Part shown: positions 54,535-63,918 of the stretch, one piece after another
Numbering within the stretch: the stretch's first letter is position 1
Layout: each line of letters opens with the position of its first letter
Source: Methylobacterium brachiatum
Lineage (GTDB): Bacteria > Pseudomonadota > Alphaproteobacteria > Rhizobiales > Beijerinckiaceae
Direction of reading: 5' to 3'
Assembly: GCF_020523825.1 (NCBI RefSeq)
Contig: NZ_JAJALK010000006.1
Location: forward strand, 1 to 64,000
Length of the DNA stretch: 64,000 nucleotides
Notes under the pieces: generated by a model
The model's input: the letters and a program-made list of their open reading frames with translations, nothing else
Database searches by the model: none
Told to the model about the DNA's origin: nothing
Position numbers and translations under genes: made by a program

Positions 54535-55716
54535 ATGTCCCGATCGAAGCTTGCCTGGTCTGCCCTGTTGACGGCGAGCCTCGCGGCGACACCAGCCTCG
54601 GCCTCGCCGGCCCCGCCGAACCTGACGGTCGACAAGACGTTTGGGAAAGTCGCCGGCTGGTCGATCGGCTACAGCGAGAGCCTCGGCGGCTGCCTCGCCG
54701 CGGCGAGCTATGGGGACGGCACGACCCTGTGGTTCGGCTTCGGCGGTGCCCGCGGCTCGTCCTATCTGGCGCTCACGAACCCCAAATGGCGGTCGCTGGA
54801 GGTCGGCGGGCAATACGAGTTGCAGATGCTCGCCGGCCGCGAGAAATGGCGCGGCACCTTCACGGGCTTCGAGCGCGGGGAGGCCCGCGGCCTGTTCCAG
54901 TCGGGCCTCAAGGAACGGTTCGTCGCCGATCTGTCCGCTTCGGGCACGATCAGCGTGATCTTCCAGGGGCGGCAGATCGCGGTCCTGTCGCTCGTGGGAT
55001 CCACCGAGGCGTTCGACGCCGTCATGGGCTGCCAGAAGGACGTGATCTCCGCCGCCGCGAAGGAGGCGCCCGGCCTCCCCAAGTCGCGCAAGCTCGAGGC
55101 CGGCATGGTCAGCACCGGAACCGGCTTCTACGTGTCGGAGCGCGGGCACCTGCTCACCAACAATCACGTGGTCGAATCCTGCTCGGAATTCTCCGTCCGG
55201 CAGCCCGGCCGCCCCTCGATCCCGGCGCGGCTCGTGGCCAAGGACGCGACCAACGATCTCGCGGTGCTGGCCACCGATACCTCGCAGAAGGTCGTCCCGC
55301 CCCTGTCGGTCCGGGCGCGGCTCGGCGAGAACGTCTATGTCTACGGCTACCCGCAGAGCGATGTCCTGGCCTCGACCGGCAACTTCACCATCGGCAATGT
55401 CACCGCCACCGCGGGCTCGGGCGACGACACCCGCAAGATTCAGATCTCGGCGCCGGTCCACCAGGGCAACAGCGGCGGCCCGGCCCTGGACCAGTACGGG
55501 AACATCGTCGGCGTGGTCCAATCGAAGCAGGTTGCCTTCGCGTCCGGGGACGTTCCGCAGAACGTCAACTTCGCCATCAAGTCGACGATCGCCCTGAACT
55601 TCCTCGAGGCGAACGGCGTCGAGGCGCCGATCAATGTCCGCACCACCGACCCGATGGACGGTGCGGGCATTGCCGAGAAGGCCCGGGATTTCACGGTCCA
55701 GATCATCTGCCACTGA
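54535..55716 (+). CDS. Secreted trypsin-like serine protease
   Basis: A 393-residue protein with a signal peptide (WSALLTASLAATPASASP), a beta-rich N-terminal domain of about 150 residues without a known match, and a trypsin-like domain (DegP-type) from about residue 190. The catalytic triad is visible: NNHVVE (His211), TNDLAVLAT (Asp241) and QGNSGGPAL (Ser313). There is no PDZ domain, so it is not a standard HtrA. It should work in the periplasm or outside. Its N-terminal domain may give specificity or inhibition. It is close to the glycine-zipper gene upstream. Confidence 0.85.
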   Translation: MSRSKLAWSALLTASLAATPASASPAPPNLTVDKTFGKVAGWSIGYSESLGGCLAAASYGDGTTLWFGFGGARGSSYLALTNPKWRSLEVGGQYELQMLAGREKWRGTFTGFERGEARGLFQSGLKERFVADLSASGTISVIFQGRQIAVLSLVGSTEAFDAVMGCQKDVISAAAKEAPGLPKSRKLEAGMVSTGTGFYVSERGHLLTNNHVVESCSEFSVRQPGRPSIPARLVAKDATNDLAVLATDTSQKVVPPLSVRARLGENVYVYGYPQSDVLASTGNFTIGNVTATAGSGDDTRKIQISAPVHQGNSGGPALDQYGNIVGVVQSKQVAFASGDVPQNVNFAIKSTIALNFLEANGVEAPINVRTTDPMDGAGIAEKARDFTVQIICH

Positions 55717-55816
55717 TCGCGGGGCCGGTTGCACCAGTCTGCGGCGACGCGATCGACACGTGAATGCGCCTGCGCCCCGTTGACGGTGGACGGCGGCGAC
55801 GCCTAACAAAAGACCC

Positions 55817-56182
55817 ATGCGCCGGTGCCTGCCCCAGACGGTTCAAGGCCGCGCGATCATCGGGATGGTCGCGCTCTACGCGCTGCTGCTCCAGGCCTTC
55901 CTCGGCTTCGCCACACCGGCCCACGCCTTTGGATCACCCGGCGCGGTCCTCTGCGCCGAGCACGCGTCCGGCGCGCCGGAGGATGGTCCGGCCCCGCTCC
56001 ACGCCCATCCGTGCTGTACCCTGGTGCAAGTGACCGGCGTTGCGCTGCCGGCATCGGAGCCGGTTGCCGTGGCCTGGCCGTTCGCACCGTCCCTGCGCCT
56101 CGTCTGGCGCGCGGAGGCGGCGCATCCGAAGACCGGGCCGCCGCTCACCGCCACCAGCGCCCGAGGTCCGCCGGCCGCCTGA
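55817..56182 (+). CDS. DUF2946 protein, first copy
   Basis: A 121-residue protein of the DUF2946 family. A hydrophobic N-terminus (IIGMVALYALLLQAFLGFATPAHA) acts as a signal or anchor, followed by Cys46 and His49 (LCAEH) and a cluster HAHPCC (His62, His64, Cys66, Cys67), which looks suited to bind a soft metal such as copper. Family members commonly lie beside TonB-dependent receptors and PepSY proteins, as here. It begins the plus-strand run to 60398. The function is inferred from layout, not known. Confidence 0.72.
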   Translation: MRRCLPQTVQGRAIIGMVALYALLLQAFLGFATPAHAFGSPGAVLCAEHASGAPEDGPAPLHAHPCCTLVQVTGVALPASEPVAVAWPFAPSLRLVWRAEAAHPKTGPPLTATSARGPPAA

Positions 56183-56221
56183 CGATCCCGTCTTCCGATC
56201 GTTCAGGCCCGGACCAATCCC

Positions 56222-57604
56222 ATGTCGATTCTCCTGCACGGCAGCGCCCCCGCCTTCGGGGCCGTCGCCGCTCTGCGTGCCTCCCGCGAGGCGGTCTATC
56301 GCGCCGTGTGGCGCTGGCATTTCTATGCCGGGCTGCTGTGCCTGCCCTTCCTGATCACCCTGTCGGCGACCGGCGCGCTCTACCTGTTCAAGGATGAGAT
56401 CAACGGCAGCCTGTTCGCCTACCGGACCCGCGTGGCGAATCAGGCCACGCCGCCGCTCGGGCCGGACCGGCTGATCTTCAACGCCCTGCAGGCCGAGCCG
56501 GACGGGGTGCCGCTCTCCTACACGGACCCGGCCGCACCCGACGCCTCGGCCCTGGTCACCCTCTCGGAAGGCGGCCGCAAGCGTCTCGTCTACCTGGACC
56601 CCTATACCGGATCGGTGCTCGACCGCGTCGACCGCGACGGTGAGTTCATGATGGTCGTGCGCGGCCTGCACAGCCTCAGCTATGTCGGCACCTTCGCGAA
56701 CGCGGTGATCGAGGTGGTGGCGGGCTTCGCCATCATCCTGGTGATCACGGGCGTGTATCTGTGGTGGCCGCGGGGCCAGGTGGGCGGCGTCGTGAGCCTA
56801 CGCGGCAGCCCGCGTCGCCGGGTCTGGTGGCGCGACCTGCACGCCGTGACCGGGTTCGTCGCCGGCGGCGGATTGCTCTTCCTGGCGATCACCGGACTGC
56901 CCTGGTCGCTCTGGTGGGGGCAGCAGCTGCGCAGCTGGTCGAATGCCGCGGGCCTCGGCCAGCCCGCGATCCTGTGGGCTGGCCGGCCGGTCTCCACGGT
57001 GCCGATGCGCGCGCGTCTGCCGGATGCCGGCTGGACCCTGCAGGATGCGCCGGTGCCGCGCTCGCAGCCCTCCGGGCGGGCGGCGGAGCCCATCGGGATC
57101 GATCAGGCGGCCGCGATCCTGGCTCGGCTCGGCATGCCGCGGGGCTACGAGCTGGCGCTGCCGGTCGGCGCGGACGGCGTCTACGCCGCGGCGTCCTATC
57201 CCCACGACGTCGCCCAGCAGCGGATGATCTCCCTCGATCAATATACCGGGGCGCCCCTCGTCGACGTGCATTTCGCCGATCTCGGGCCGGTCGGTCGGGC
57301 GATCCAGTACGGGATCGGCATCCACAAGGGCGAGCATTGGGGCCGGGCCAACCAATTCGCCATGCTGGCCTTCTGCCTCGCCACGATCCTGCTCGCCGTC
57401 ACCGCCGCCACGATGTGGTGGAAGCGCCGGCCGGCCGGCGGACTCGGCGTCCCGCCCTGGCCGCGGGATCGGCGCGTGGTCGTCACCGTCACCCTGGTGA
57501 TCGCGGGCCTCGGTGCGCTGTTTCCCCTGACCGGCTTGGCGATCCTCGGCATGATCGGCCTCGACCTCGCCGTGCAGGCCGCACGCGGTCGCGGGGCGGC
57601 CTGA
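56222..57604 (+). CDS. PepSY-associated membrane protein
   Basis: A 460-residue inner-membrane protein of the PepSY-TM (PiuB-like) family. It shows the typical first helix (AVWRWHFYAGLLCLPFLITLSATGALYLFKDEI), a helix at about 160-180 (VIEVVAGFAIILVITGVYLWW), another near 220 (GGGLLFLAITGLPWSLWWG) and C-terminal helices, with a periplasmic PepSY region between. Conserved histidines (WHFY, LHSLS, LHAVTG, HKGEHWG) could bind heme or metal; relatives act as siderophore-iron or metal reductases. The gene lies between the two DUF2946 genes, suggesting reduction or handling of a metal brought in by the receptor. Confidence 0.85.
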   Translation: MSILLHGSAPAFGAVAALRASREAVYRAVWRWHFYAGLLCLPFLITLSATGALYLFKDEINGSLFAYRTRVANQATPPLGPDRLIFNALQAEPDGVPLSYTDPAAPDASALVTLSEGGRKRLVYLDPYTGSVLDRVDRDGEFMMVVRGLHSLSYVGTFANAVIEVVAGFAIILVITGVYLWWPRGQVGGVVSLRGSPRRRVWWRDLHAVTGFVAGGGLLFLAITGLPWSLWWGQQLRSWSNAAGLGQPAILWAGRPVSTVPMRARLPDAGWTLQDAPVPRSQPSGRAAEPIGIDQAAAILARLGMPRGYELALPVGADGVYAAASYPHDVAQQRMISLDQYTGAPLVDVHFADLGPVGRAIQYGIGIHKGEHWGRANQFAMLAFCLATILLAVTAATMWWKRRPAGGLGVPPWPRDRRVVVTVTLVIAGLGALFPLTGLAILGMIGLDLAVQAARGRGAA

Positions 57605-57650
57605 TCCCCGGCCGACGGGCTCGAAGCCCGTGTCGACCGACGTCGATCCC

Positions 57651-58019
57651 ATGCGCAGGCGGTCGGGTCCCCTCGGGACCGGACTGATCCTGCTCGCCCT
57701 CTGGGTGCAGCTGCTCGCGCCGATGGCAGCTCTCCGGATGGCGCTGGCGGCACCCGACATGCCCGGAACGATCCTGTGCGGTCACGCGCCCGGGGATGAC
57801 GCGATTGCCGCCTCCGCGAACCGGCCGGTGGCGCCCCACGACTGCGACGTCTGCCGGCTGTGCCGCGCCGGCATGGTCCCGCCGCCCCTTCCGGCGCTCT
57901 TGAGCGCGGCGCGCCTGCTGCGCTGGACCGCGCCGGCCTGGCCGATCCCCCCACCGTCGGATCCGAGGCCGGCGCCGCGCGTCGTCGCCCAGCCGCGCGC
58001 ACCGCCCATCACCGCCTGA
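57651..58019 (+). CDS. DUF2946 protein, second copy
   Basis: A 122-residue protein with a hydrophobic start (LGTGLILLALWVQLLAPMAALRMALAA) and Cys43, His45 (LCGHA) plus HDCDVCRLC (His63, Cys65, Cys68, Cys71), a denser cysteine cluster than in the first copy. It ends in a Pro/Arg-rich tail. It is about 46 bp after the PepSY gene and 66 bp before the receptor, so all four are likely co-transcribed. The ATG at 57651 was preferred to GTG at 57630; neither has a clear ribosome site. Confidence 0.68.
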   Translation: MRRRSGPLGTGLILLALWVQLLAPMAALRMALAAPDMPGTILCGHAPGDDAIAASANRPVAPHDCDVCRLCRAGMVPPPLPALLSAARLLRWTAPAWPIPPPSDPRPAPRVVAQPRAPPITA

Positions 58020-58085
58020 TCACGGCCTCTCCCCGTGCGGCCGCCGTGCCGTCCGGCCCCTTGATTGATCAGACGAGAAATTGGG

Positions 58086-60398
58086 ATGTCGATTCACCAG
58101 GCCGCCGCGCGGTTCGGAACATTGGCGCTGTTGGTGGCCGGCGGCACGCTGCCCACCTCGGCGCAGCAGGCCGTCACGCTGGACGAGCTGTCCGTAGAGG
58201 GCGAAGCCGCGCCCGGCGCGGGCCGGACCGCCGTTGCCGTGCCGTTCGGCGTGGCCGCCCCCCAGGGCTCTGCGCCCTCGGTCATCGAGCACCCGGTCGG
58301 CCAGGTCGTCACCGGGATCGGGCGCGAGAACACCATCGCCAACCGGCCGGCGACCAGCATCGGCTCGGTGCTCGCGAACAGCCCCGGCGTCACCGTCCGC
58401 CAGGGCAATGGCGGCCGCGACGTGATCATCTCGATCCGCGGCAACAACGCCCGCTCCAGCGGCGTGATCAAGAACACCGTCGTGCTGGAGGACGGGTTCA
58501 TCCTCACCCAGGCCGACGGGGCGTCGCGCTTCGACCTCACCGACCCGCGGGCCTACAGCCGGATCGATGTGTTCCGCGGCCCGCAATCGCCCCTGTTCGG
58601 CAACTACGCCACGGGCGGCGCCATCGCGTTCCGCACCCGCACCGGCCGCGAGATCGACGGCTACGAGATCGGGACCGACGCCGGGAGCTTCGGCTACCTC
58701 AGCAATTACTTCACCGTGGGCAAGGCCAGCGGGCCGTTCGAGATCAGCCTGTTCGCCAGCGACGTCCGGGCCAACGGCTACCAGGACCATTCGAGCTACG
58801 ACACGCAGACCATCAACCTGCTGGCGAGCTACACGCCGACGCCGGACAACCGCTTCACCTTGAAGGTGATCAACAACAATCTCGACGCCAATATCGCGGC
58901 CCGCTCCTCGTTGGCGCAGTATCGGATCAACCCCTACCAGCGGGGCTGCGCCGCGGCCGCGAGCGCGGCGCCCGGCTGCACCACCTTCGCCCTGTTCGGC
59001 AACGGCGCGTTCGGTGCGACCGTGCCGGTGACCGCCGACGAGGGCGGCTTCGGGCGCAAGGACCGGCGGACCATCGTGGCGGCGCGCTGGGAGCACGATA
59101 TCGACGCGTTCACGACCTGGCGGACGCAGCTCGGCTTCGACGAGCGAAACTTCGACCAGCCGTTCTACACGACCGCGAGCCAGGGCTCTTACCCGTCCTG
59201 GAACGTCCTGACGGACGTGACACGCCGCGGCGACCTGTTCGGCCTCCCGGCCGTGGGCTACGTCGCGCTCGCCTACAGCACGATCGACACCCACATCGCG
59301 ACCTACAACCGCGCCCCCTATGGCGGCCCTCGGCTCGGGGCGCTGATCGGTGTCCAGGACGCGGTCCAGTCGAATCTCGGTGGCCGGGCCCGCCTCGAAC
59401 TCGCCCTGTCCGATCAGTGGACCGGCGTGCTGGGCATCAGCGCCGAGGGGACATCCATCACCGGACGCAACCTCGCCTACAGCTACAGCGCCGGCGGCGC
59501 GAACCGGACGGTGGCGGATGCCGACCGGACCTTCCTCAACGTCGCCCCCGAACTCGCCCTGGTCTACCGGCCGGACGAGGCCTGGGCGATCCGCGGCCGG
59601 GTCGCCACCGGCTACACCACCCCGGCGGCGAGCAACCTGTTCGTCACCCCGGCGGGGCTGCCGGGCAACAACACCCAGCTCCAGACCCAGGAGAATCTCG
59701 GCTTCGATCTCGGGGCCGACTGGAGCCCGACCGAGACCCTGCGCCTCAGCGTGACCGGCTTCTACGAGTTCTTCCGCAACGAGCTGGTCTCGCAATCGCC
59801 GGGCGCAGGGCTCCAGACCTACTTCTTCAACGCGCCGGCCTCCGAGCACCGGGGCCTCGAGGTCGGGGCGGACTGGGCCTTCGCGCCGGGCTGGCGCGGA
59901 ACGCTGGCCTACACGTTCGATGATCAGATCTACACGCGCTACACGGAGCAGCTGAGCGCCGGCAGCCTGACCCGCCGGTTCGACCGGGCGGGCAACCAGA
60001 TCCCGGGCGTCCCGGCCCATCAGCTCCTGGCGCGTGTGGGCTACGACGTGCCCACCGGGCCGCTTGCCGGCCTCGGAGCCTTCGTCGAGACCGTGGTGCA
60101 GGGCGATTTCTACATCGACAACGCCAACCTGCTGAAGGCGCCGGGCTACGCGATCGTCAATGCCAACGTGCACTACGCCACCGAGCTGGCCGGCGGCTAC
60201 GCGAAGCGGCTGAACCTCTATCTCGAAGTCCGCAACCTGCTCGACACGACCTACGCGGCCTCGGCCCAGAACCTTGCCAACTCGATCAGTGGCGCCACCG
60301 GCCTCCAGAACGGCGCCGGGGTGCTGGCCACCTCCACCGGCTCGGTGTTCGCGGGTGCGCCACGCAACATCGTTGGGGGGATGCGTCTGGCATTCTGA
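58086..60398 (+). CDS. TonB-dependent outer-membrane receptor
   Basis: A 770-residue receptor. A signal peptide (FGTLALLVAGGTLPTSAQQ) is followed by a TonB-box-like VTLDELSVEGE, a plug domain (residues about 75-200: GENTIANRPATSIGSVLANSPGVTVRQGNGGRDVIISIRG, split across turns, and RIDVFRGPQSPLFGNYATGGAIAF), and a 22-strand barrel ending in the aromatic MRLAF. It imports a large or metal-bound ligand using TonB energy. The DUF2946 and PepSY neighbours suggest copper or iron, but no ligand can be read from the sequence. A hairpin follows the stop codon. Confidence 0.92.
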   Translation: MSIHQAAARFGTLALLVAGGTLPTSAQQAVTLDELSVEGEAAPGAGRTAVAVPFGVAAPQGSAPSVIEHPVGQVVTGIGRENTIANRPATSIGSVLANSPGVTVRQGNGGRDVIISIRGNNARSSGVIKNTVVLEDGFILTQADGASRFDLTDPRAYSRIDVFRGPQSPLFGNYATGGAIAFRTRTGREIDGYEIGTDAGSFGYLSNYFTVGKASGPFEISLFASDVRANGYQDHSSYDTQTINLLASYTPTPDNRFTLKVINNNLDANIAARSSLAQYRINPYQRGCAAAASAAPGCTTFALFGNGAFGATVPVTADEGGFGRKDRRTIVAARWEHDIDAFTTWRTQLGFDERNFDQPFYTTASQGSYPSWNVLTDVTRRGDLFGLPAVGYVALAYSTIDTHIATYNRAPYGGPRLGALIGVQDAVQSNLGGRARLELALSDQWTGVLGISAEGTSITGRNLAYSYSAGGANRTVADADRTFLNVAPELALVYRPDEAWAIRGRVATGYTTPAASNLFVTPAGLPGNNTQLQTQENLGFDLGADWSPTETLRLSVTGFYEFFRNELVSQSPGAGLQTYFFNAPASEHRGLEVGADWAFAPGWRGTLAYTFDDQIYTRYTEQLSAGSLTRRFDRAGNQIPGVPAHQLLARVGYDVPTGPLAGLGAFVETVVQGDFYIDNANLLKAPGYAIVNANVHYATELAGGYAKRLNLYLEVRNLLDTTYAASAQNLANSISGATGLQNGAGVLATSTGSVFAGAPRNIVGGMRLAF

Positions 60399-60400
60399 TA

Positions 60401-60430
60401 ACCGCGTCCACGGGTTCGCCGTGGTGCGGT
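60401..60430 (+). terminator. Hairpin after the TonB receptor
   Basis: accgc and gcggt (60401-60405 and 60426-60430) enclose an inner stem ccacgg / ccgtgg (60408-60413 and 60419-60424) around gttcg, starting 2 bp after the receptor stop. There is no T tract, but the position and strength suggest an end of the receptor operon, separating it from the binding-protein gene. Confidence 0.55.
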
Positions 60431-60515
60431 GGCCGGGCCTGCACTAAGCTGCCCGTCCGAGCGGCGGGGTATCGGGTTTGAGTCGCGATGACGGAAGAGC
60501 CGGCGCGGTGATCGG

Positions 60516-61493
60516 ATGAGGCGGCGGACCATCATCGCCGGCTTGTCCTGGGCCGCGGCCGGCTGGCCGCTGGCTCCGTGGGCGCAGGAGCAGCCGCGCG
60601 TGGCCGCGCTCTGGCCGTTCGTGGACGGAGGCGCCGAGGGCCGCTCGCTCGCGCACACCTTCCGGTCGGCCCTGCGCGATCACGGACGGACGACGCTGCA
60701 GATCGATGATCGCTGGGGCGGTGCGGATGTCGAGCGCACCCGCGCGCTGGCGGCCGAGATCGTGCAGTCGAGCCCGCAGGTGATCTTCGCCTTCCTCAAC
60801 GCGCAGCTCTCCGCCTTGTCCGCCCTGACGAAGACGATCCCGATCGTCTTCGTCGGCGCCTCCGATCCGGTCACGTCCGGCTACGTCGCCAGCCTGCAGC
60901 GGCCCGGCGGAAACATCACCGGCTTCACCCTGTACGAGGCGTCGCTGGCGGGGAAATGGCTGGCCGCACTCCGGGAGGCGGCGCCGACGATCCGCCACGT
61001 CACGCTGCTGTCCAACCCAAACACGGAGGTCCGGCGCGGCGCCTTCTACTCGGAGGCGCTCACGACCACCGGGGCGGCCATCGGCATCGAGACCGAGGTG
61101 GTGTTGGTCACCACGGCCGACGCGATCGACCCGGTCGTCGCAGGCCTCGGCCGACGGGGTGATGCCGGGCTGATCGTGGCGCCCGGCACCTTCAGCGAAG
61201 CCAACGGCGACCGCATCGTCGCCCTCACGGCCCAGCATCGCGTCCCGACGGTCTTCGCGATCCGGCGCTTCGCCCACCGGGGCGGCCTGATGTCGTACGG
61301 CCCCGACCCGGCCGACGCGGTGCGCCGCGCGGCGTCCTACGTGGATCGCATCCTCCACGGCGAGAAACCCGCGACGCTCCCGGTCCAGGCGCCGACGAAA
61401 TTCGATTTCATCGTGAACCTCAAGACCGCGCGCACTCTGGGGCTGACGATCTCGTCGGCGCTGCTCGCCCAGGCGGACGAGATCGTCGAATGA
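60516..61493 (+). CDS. ABC-type substrate-binding protein without transporter
   Basis: A 325-residue periplasmic binding protein of the ABC_sub_bind (TrpX-like) family. Signal peptide RRRTIIAGLSWAAAGWPLAPWAQEQ has a Tat-like start, followed by VIFAFLNAQLSALSALTKTIPIVFVGASDPVTSGYV, RPGGNITGFT and AGLGRRGDAGLIVAPGTF. Family members bind amino acids or other small molecules. No permease or ATPase adjoins it; instead its stop overlaps the start of a histidine kinase (ATGA), so it probably feeds a ligand signal to that kinase. The ligand is unknown. Confidence 0.85.
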   Translation: MRRRTIIAGLSWAAAGWPLAPWAQEQPRVAALWPFVDGGAEGRSLAHTFRSALRDHGRTTLQIDDRWGGADVERTRALAAEIVQSSPQVIFAFLNAQLSALSALTKTIPIVFVGASDPVTSGYVASLQRPGGNITGFTLYEASLAGKWLAALREAAPTIRHVTLLSNPNTEVRRGAFYSEALTTTGAAIGIETEVVLVTTADAIDPVVAGLGRRGDAGLIVAPGTFSEANGDRIVALTAQHRVPTVFAIRRFAHRGGLMSYGPDPADAVRRAASYVDRILHGEKPATLPVQAPTKFDFIVNLKTARTLGLTISSALLAQADEIVE

Positions 61494-63523
61494 TGGCGCG
61501 CGATGCGGCTCCGTCGCAGGGCAGCACAGCCGCCGAGCGCTTCCGCCTGCCGCTCGCGGCGAAGTTCGCGGTCGCCTTCGTCGGGCTGGTGACCCTCGTC
61601 CTGCTGATCAACGGTGCCGTCGACCTGTTCCTGAATTACGGCGACGCCAAGCGGAACGCGATCGAGGTCCAGCGGGAGAAGGCGCACGCCGCGGCGGAAC
61701 GGGTCGAGGCCTTCATCTCCGAGATCGAGAGCCAGATCGGCTGGACCACCCGGGCCGAGTGGCGCCGGATCTCCCCCGAGCAGCAGCGCTACGACTTCAT
61801 CCGGCTGCTGCGGCAGGCCCCCGCCATCACGGAGGTCGCCTATCTCGATCCGAGCGGCAAGGAGCAGTTGCGGGTCTCGCGGCTGGAGCCGGATGCGGTC
61901 GGCAGCGGCAAGGATTTCTCCGCGGCGGCGGCCTTCACCCAGGCGATCGCCGGAAAGGTCTGGTTCGGCCCGGTCTACTTCCGGCGGGGCTCCGAGCCGT
62001 ACATGACCGTGTCGGTGGCCCATGCCGGACGCGACCCCGGCGTGACGATGGCCGAGGTCAACCTGAAGCTGATCTGGGACGTCGTCAGCAGCATCCACAA
62101 CGGCTCGGGCGGCTACGCCTTCGTGGTCACCGCCACGGGCCGGTTGATCGCCCACCCGGATCTCAGCCTCGTCCTGCGCGACACCGACCTGTCGAGCCTG
62201 CCGGAAGTGGCGGCCGCTTTGTCCGCACGCGGCTCCGCGGGGAACGCGGACGCGGCGGATTACGAGATCGCCACCGCGTTGGACGGCGGTTCGGTGCTGG
62301 CGGCCCATGCCACCATCCCGCGCGTCGACTGGATCGTCTTCGTCCAGCTGCCGCTGGGCGAGGCCATGGCGCCGCTCTATGCCTCGGTCGTTCAGACCCT
62401 GTCGCTGATGGGGCTCGGGGTGATGCTCGCGACGGTGGCCGGGACCTTCCTGGCCCACCGCATGGTTGTGCCGATACGGCAGCTCGAGGACGGCGCGGAA
62501 CGGTTCGGGTCCGGGGACCTCTCGGAGCGCATCGTGATCCGCACCGGCGACGAGATCGAGACCCTGGCCGACCGCTTCAACCTCATGGCAAGCCGGGTCC
62601 AGGAATCCTACGAGACCCTGGAGGCCAAGGTCGAGGAGCGGACCCGCGACCTCAACACCTCGCTCGAGGATCTCCACAAGGCGCAGAACCGGCTGATCCA
62701 GTCCGAGAAGCTCGCCTCCCTGGGGCAGCTCACGGCGGGCATCGCGCACGAGATCAAGAACCCGCTGAACTTCGTGAACAACTTCGCGTCGCTATCGTCC
62801 GAACTGGTCGACGAGCTTCAGGAGGTGTTGCAACCTGCAAACCTGGACGCGAAGACCCGCGCGGAGGTCGACGAGATCGCCGATCTGCTCAAGGGCAACC
62901 TCGGCAAGGTCGTGCAGCACGGCAAGCGCGCCGACTCGATCATCAAGAACATGCTGCTGCATTCCCGCTCCGGATCCGGCGAGCACCGCCCCGTCGAGAT
63001 CAACGCCCTGGTCGAGGAGAGCCTGAACCTCGCCTATCACGGTGCCCGGGCGGCGCAGCCGAGCTTCAACATCACCCTCGTGCGCGCTTACGATCCGGCG
63101 GCCGGCTCTGCCGATGTCTACCCGCAGGAGTTGACCCGCGTCCTCCTGAACCTGATGTCGAACGGGTTCTACGCCACCGAGAAGCGCAAGGCGGCCGGAG
63201 CCGAGCCGGGTTACGAGCCGACCCTGTCGGTGACCACCCGCGATCTCGGCGACAGGGTCGAGATCCGGGTCCGGGACAACGGCACCGGGATCCCGGACAG
63301 CGTGAAGGCCAAGATGTTCGACCCGTTCTTCACCACCAAGCCGGCCGGCGAGGGCACGGGCCTCGGCCTGTCGCTCAGCCACGACATCCTGGTGAAGCAG
63401 CATGGCGGGTCGATCGATGTCGCCACCGAGCCCGGGCACTTCACCGAATTCACGATCACGCTGCCCCGCGATGGCGCGACCCAGGCGCACCCCATCATCG
63501 CCCCAGCCAAGAGCGAGCCATGA
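61490..63523 (+). CDS. Membrane sensor histidine kinase
   Basis: A 677-residue kinase. Helix 1 lies near residues 20-44 (FAVAFVGLVTLVLLINGAVDLF), a periplasmic Cache-type sensor (about 45-290) shows ITEVAYLDPSGKEQLRVSRLEPD and YFRRGSEPYMTVSVAH, helix 2 is near 300-320, then HAMP and a coiled coil. The HisKA helix has LTAGIAHEIKNPLNFVNN with phosphoaccepting His420, and the ATPase domain has VLLNLMSNGFYATEKRK, VRDNGTGIPDSVKAKMFDPFFTTKPAGEGTGLGLSLSHDI. It overlaps its neighbours by 4 bp on both sides. It should phosphorylate the regulator encoded just downstream. Confidence 0.94.
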   Translation: MMARDAAPSQGSTAAERFRLPLAAKFAVAFVGLVTLVLLINGAVDLFLNYGDAKRNAIEVQREKAHAAAERVEAFISEIESQIGWTTRAEWRRISPEQQRYDFIRLLRQAPAITEVAYLDPSGKEQLRVSRLEPDAVGSGKDFSAAAAFTQAIAGKVWFGPVYFRRGSEPYMTVSVAHAGRDPGVTMAEVNLKLIWDVVSSIHNGSGGYAFVVTATGRLIAHPDLSLVLRDTDLSSLPEVAAALSARGSAGNADAADYEIATALDGGSVLAAHATIPRVDWIVFVQLPLGEAMAPLYASVVQTLSLMGLGVMLATVAGTFLAHRMVVPIRQLEDGAERFGSGDLSERIVIRTGDEIETLADRFNLMASRVQESYETLEAKVEERTRDLNTSLEDLHKAQNRLIQSEKLASLGQLTAGIAHEIKNPLNFVNNFASLSSELVDELQEVLQPANLDAKTRAEVDEIADLLKGNLGKVVQHGKRADSIIKNMLLHSRSGSGEHRPVEINALVEESLNLAYHGARAAQPSFNITLVRAYDPAAGSADVYPQELTRVLLNLMSNGFYATEKRKAAGAEPGYEPTLSVTTRDLGDRVEIRVRDNGTGIPDSVKAKMFDPFFTTKPAGEGTGLGLSLSHDILVKQHGGSIDVATEPGHFTEFTITLPRDGATQAHPIIAPAKSEP

Positions 63524-63918
63524 ACGTCCTCATCCTCGTCGTGGACGATGAGCCCGACGTCACCGACCTGTTCCGGCAGCAATTCCGCCGCGAGCTCCGC
63601 GCCGGTCGGTTCGCGATGGAATTCGCGCATTCGGCCCCCGAGGCGCTGGCCTGCGTCAAAGCTTCGGACGGTGCGAGCCTCATCCTCATGTTCTCGGACA
63701 TCAACATGCTGGGCATGACCGGGCTCGAACTCCTGCCGCTCGTGCGCGAAGCGCGCCCCGATGTCCCGGTAATCATGATCACGGCCTACGGCGATGCCGA
63801 GACCCGCCAGAAGGTCCTGGCCGGCGGCGCCGTGGACCTGATCACCAAGCCGATCGATTTCGACCTGTTGCGGACCGAGATCGAGAGCCGCCTCGCCTCC
63901 GTCGCGGGGCCGGCATGA
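63520..63918 (+). CDS. Single-domain response regulator
   Basis: A 132-residue receiver domain and nothing else. The acidic pocket VVDDEPD, the phosphoacceptor Asp60 in FSDINM, the ITAYGD switch Thr and the ITKPID Lys are all present. With no output domain it must act through protein contact, for example on the next regulator or back on the kinase. The start overlaps the kinase stop (ATGA), and its own stop overlaps the next gene. Confidence 0.93.
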   Translation: MNVLILVVDDEPDVTDLFRQQFRRELRAGRFAMEFAHSAPEALACVKASDGASLILMFSDINMLGMTGLELLPLVREARPDVPVIMITAYGDAETRQKVLAGGAVDLITKPIDFDLLRTEIESRLASVAGPA

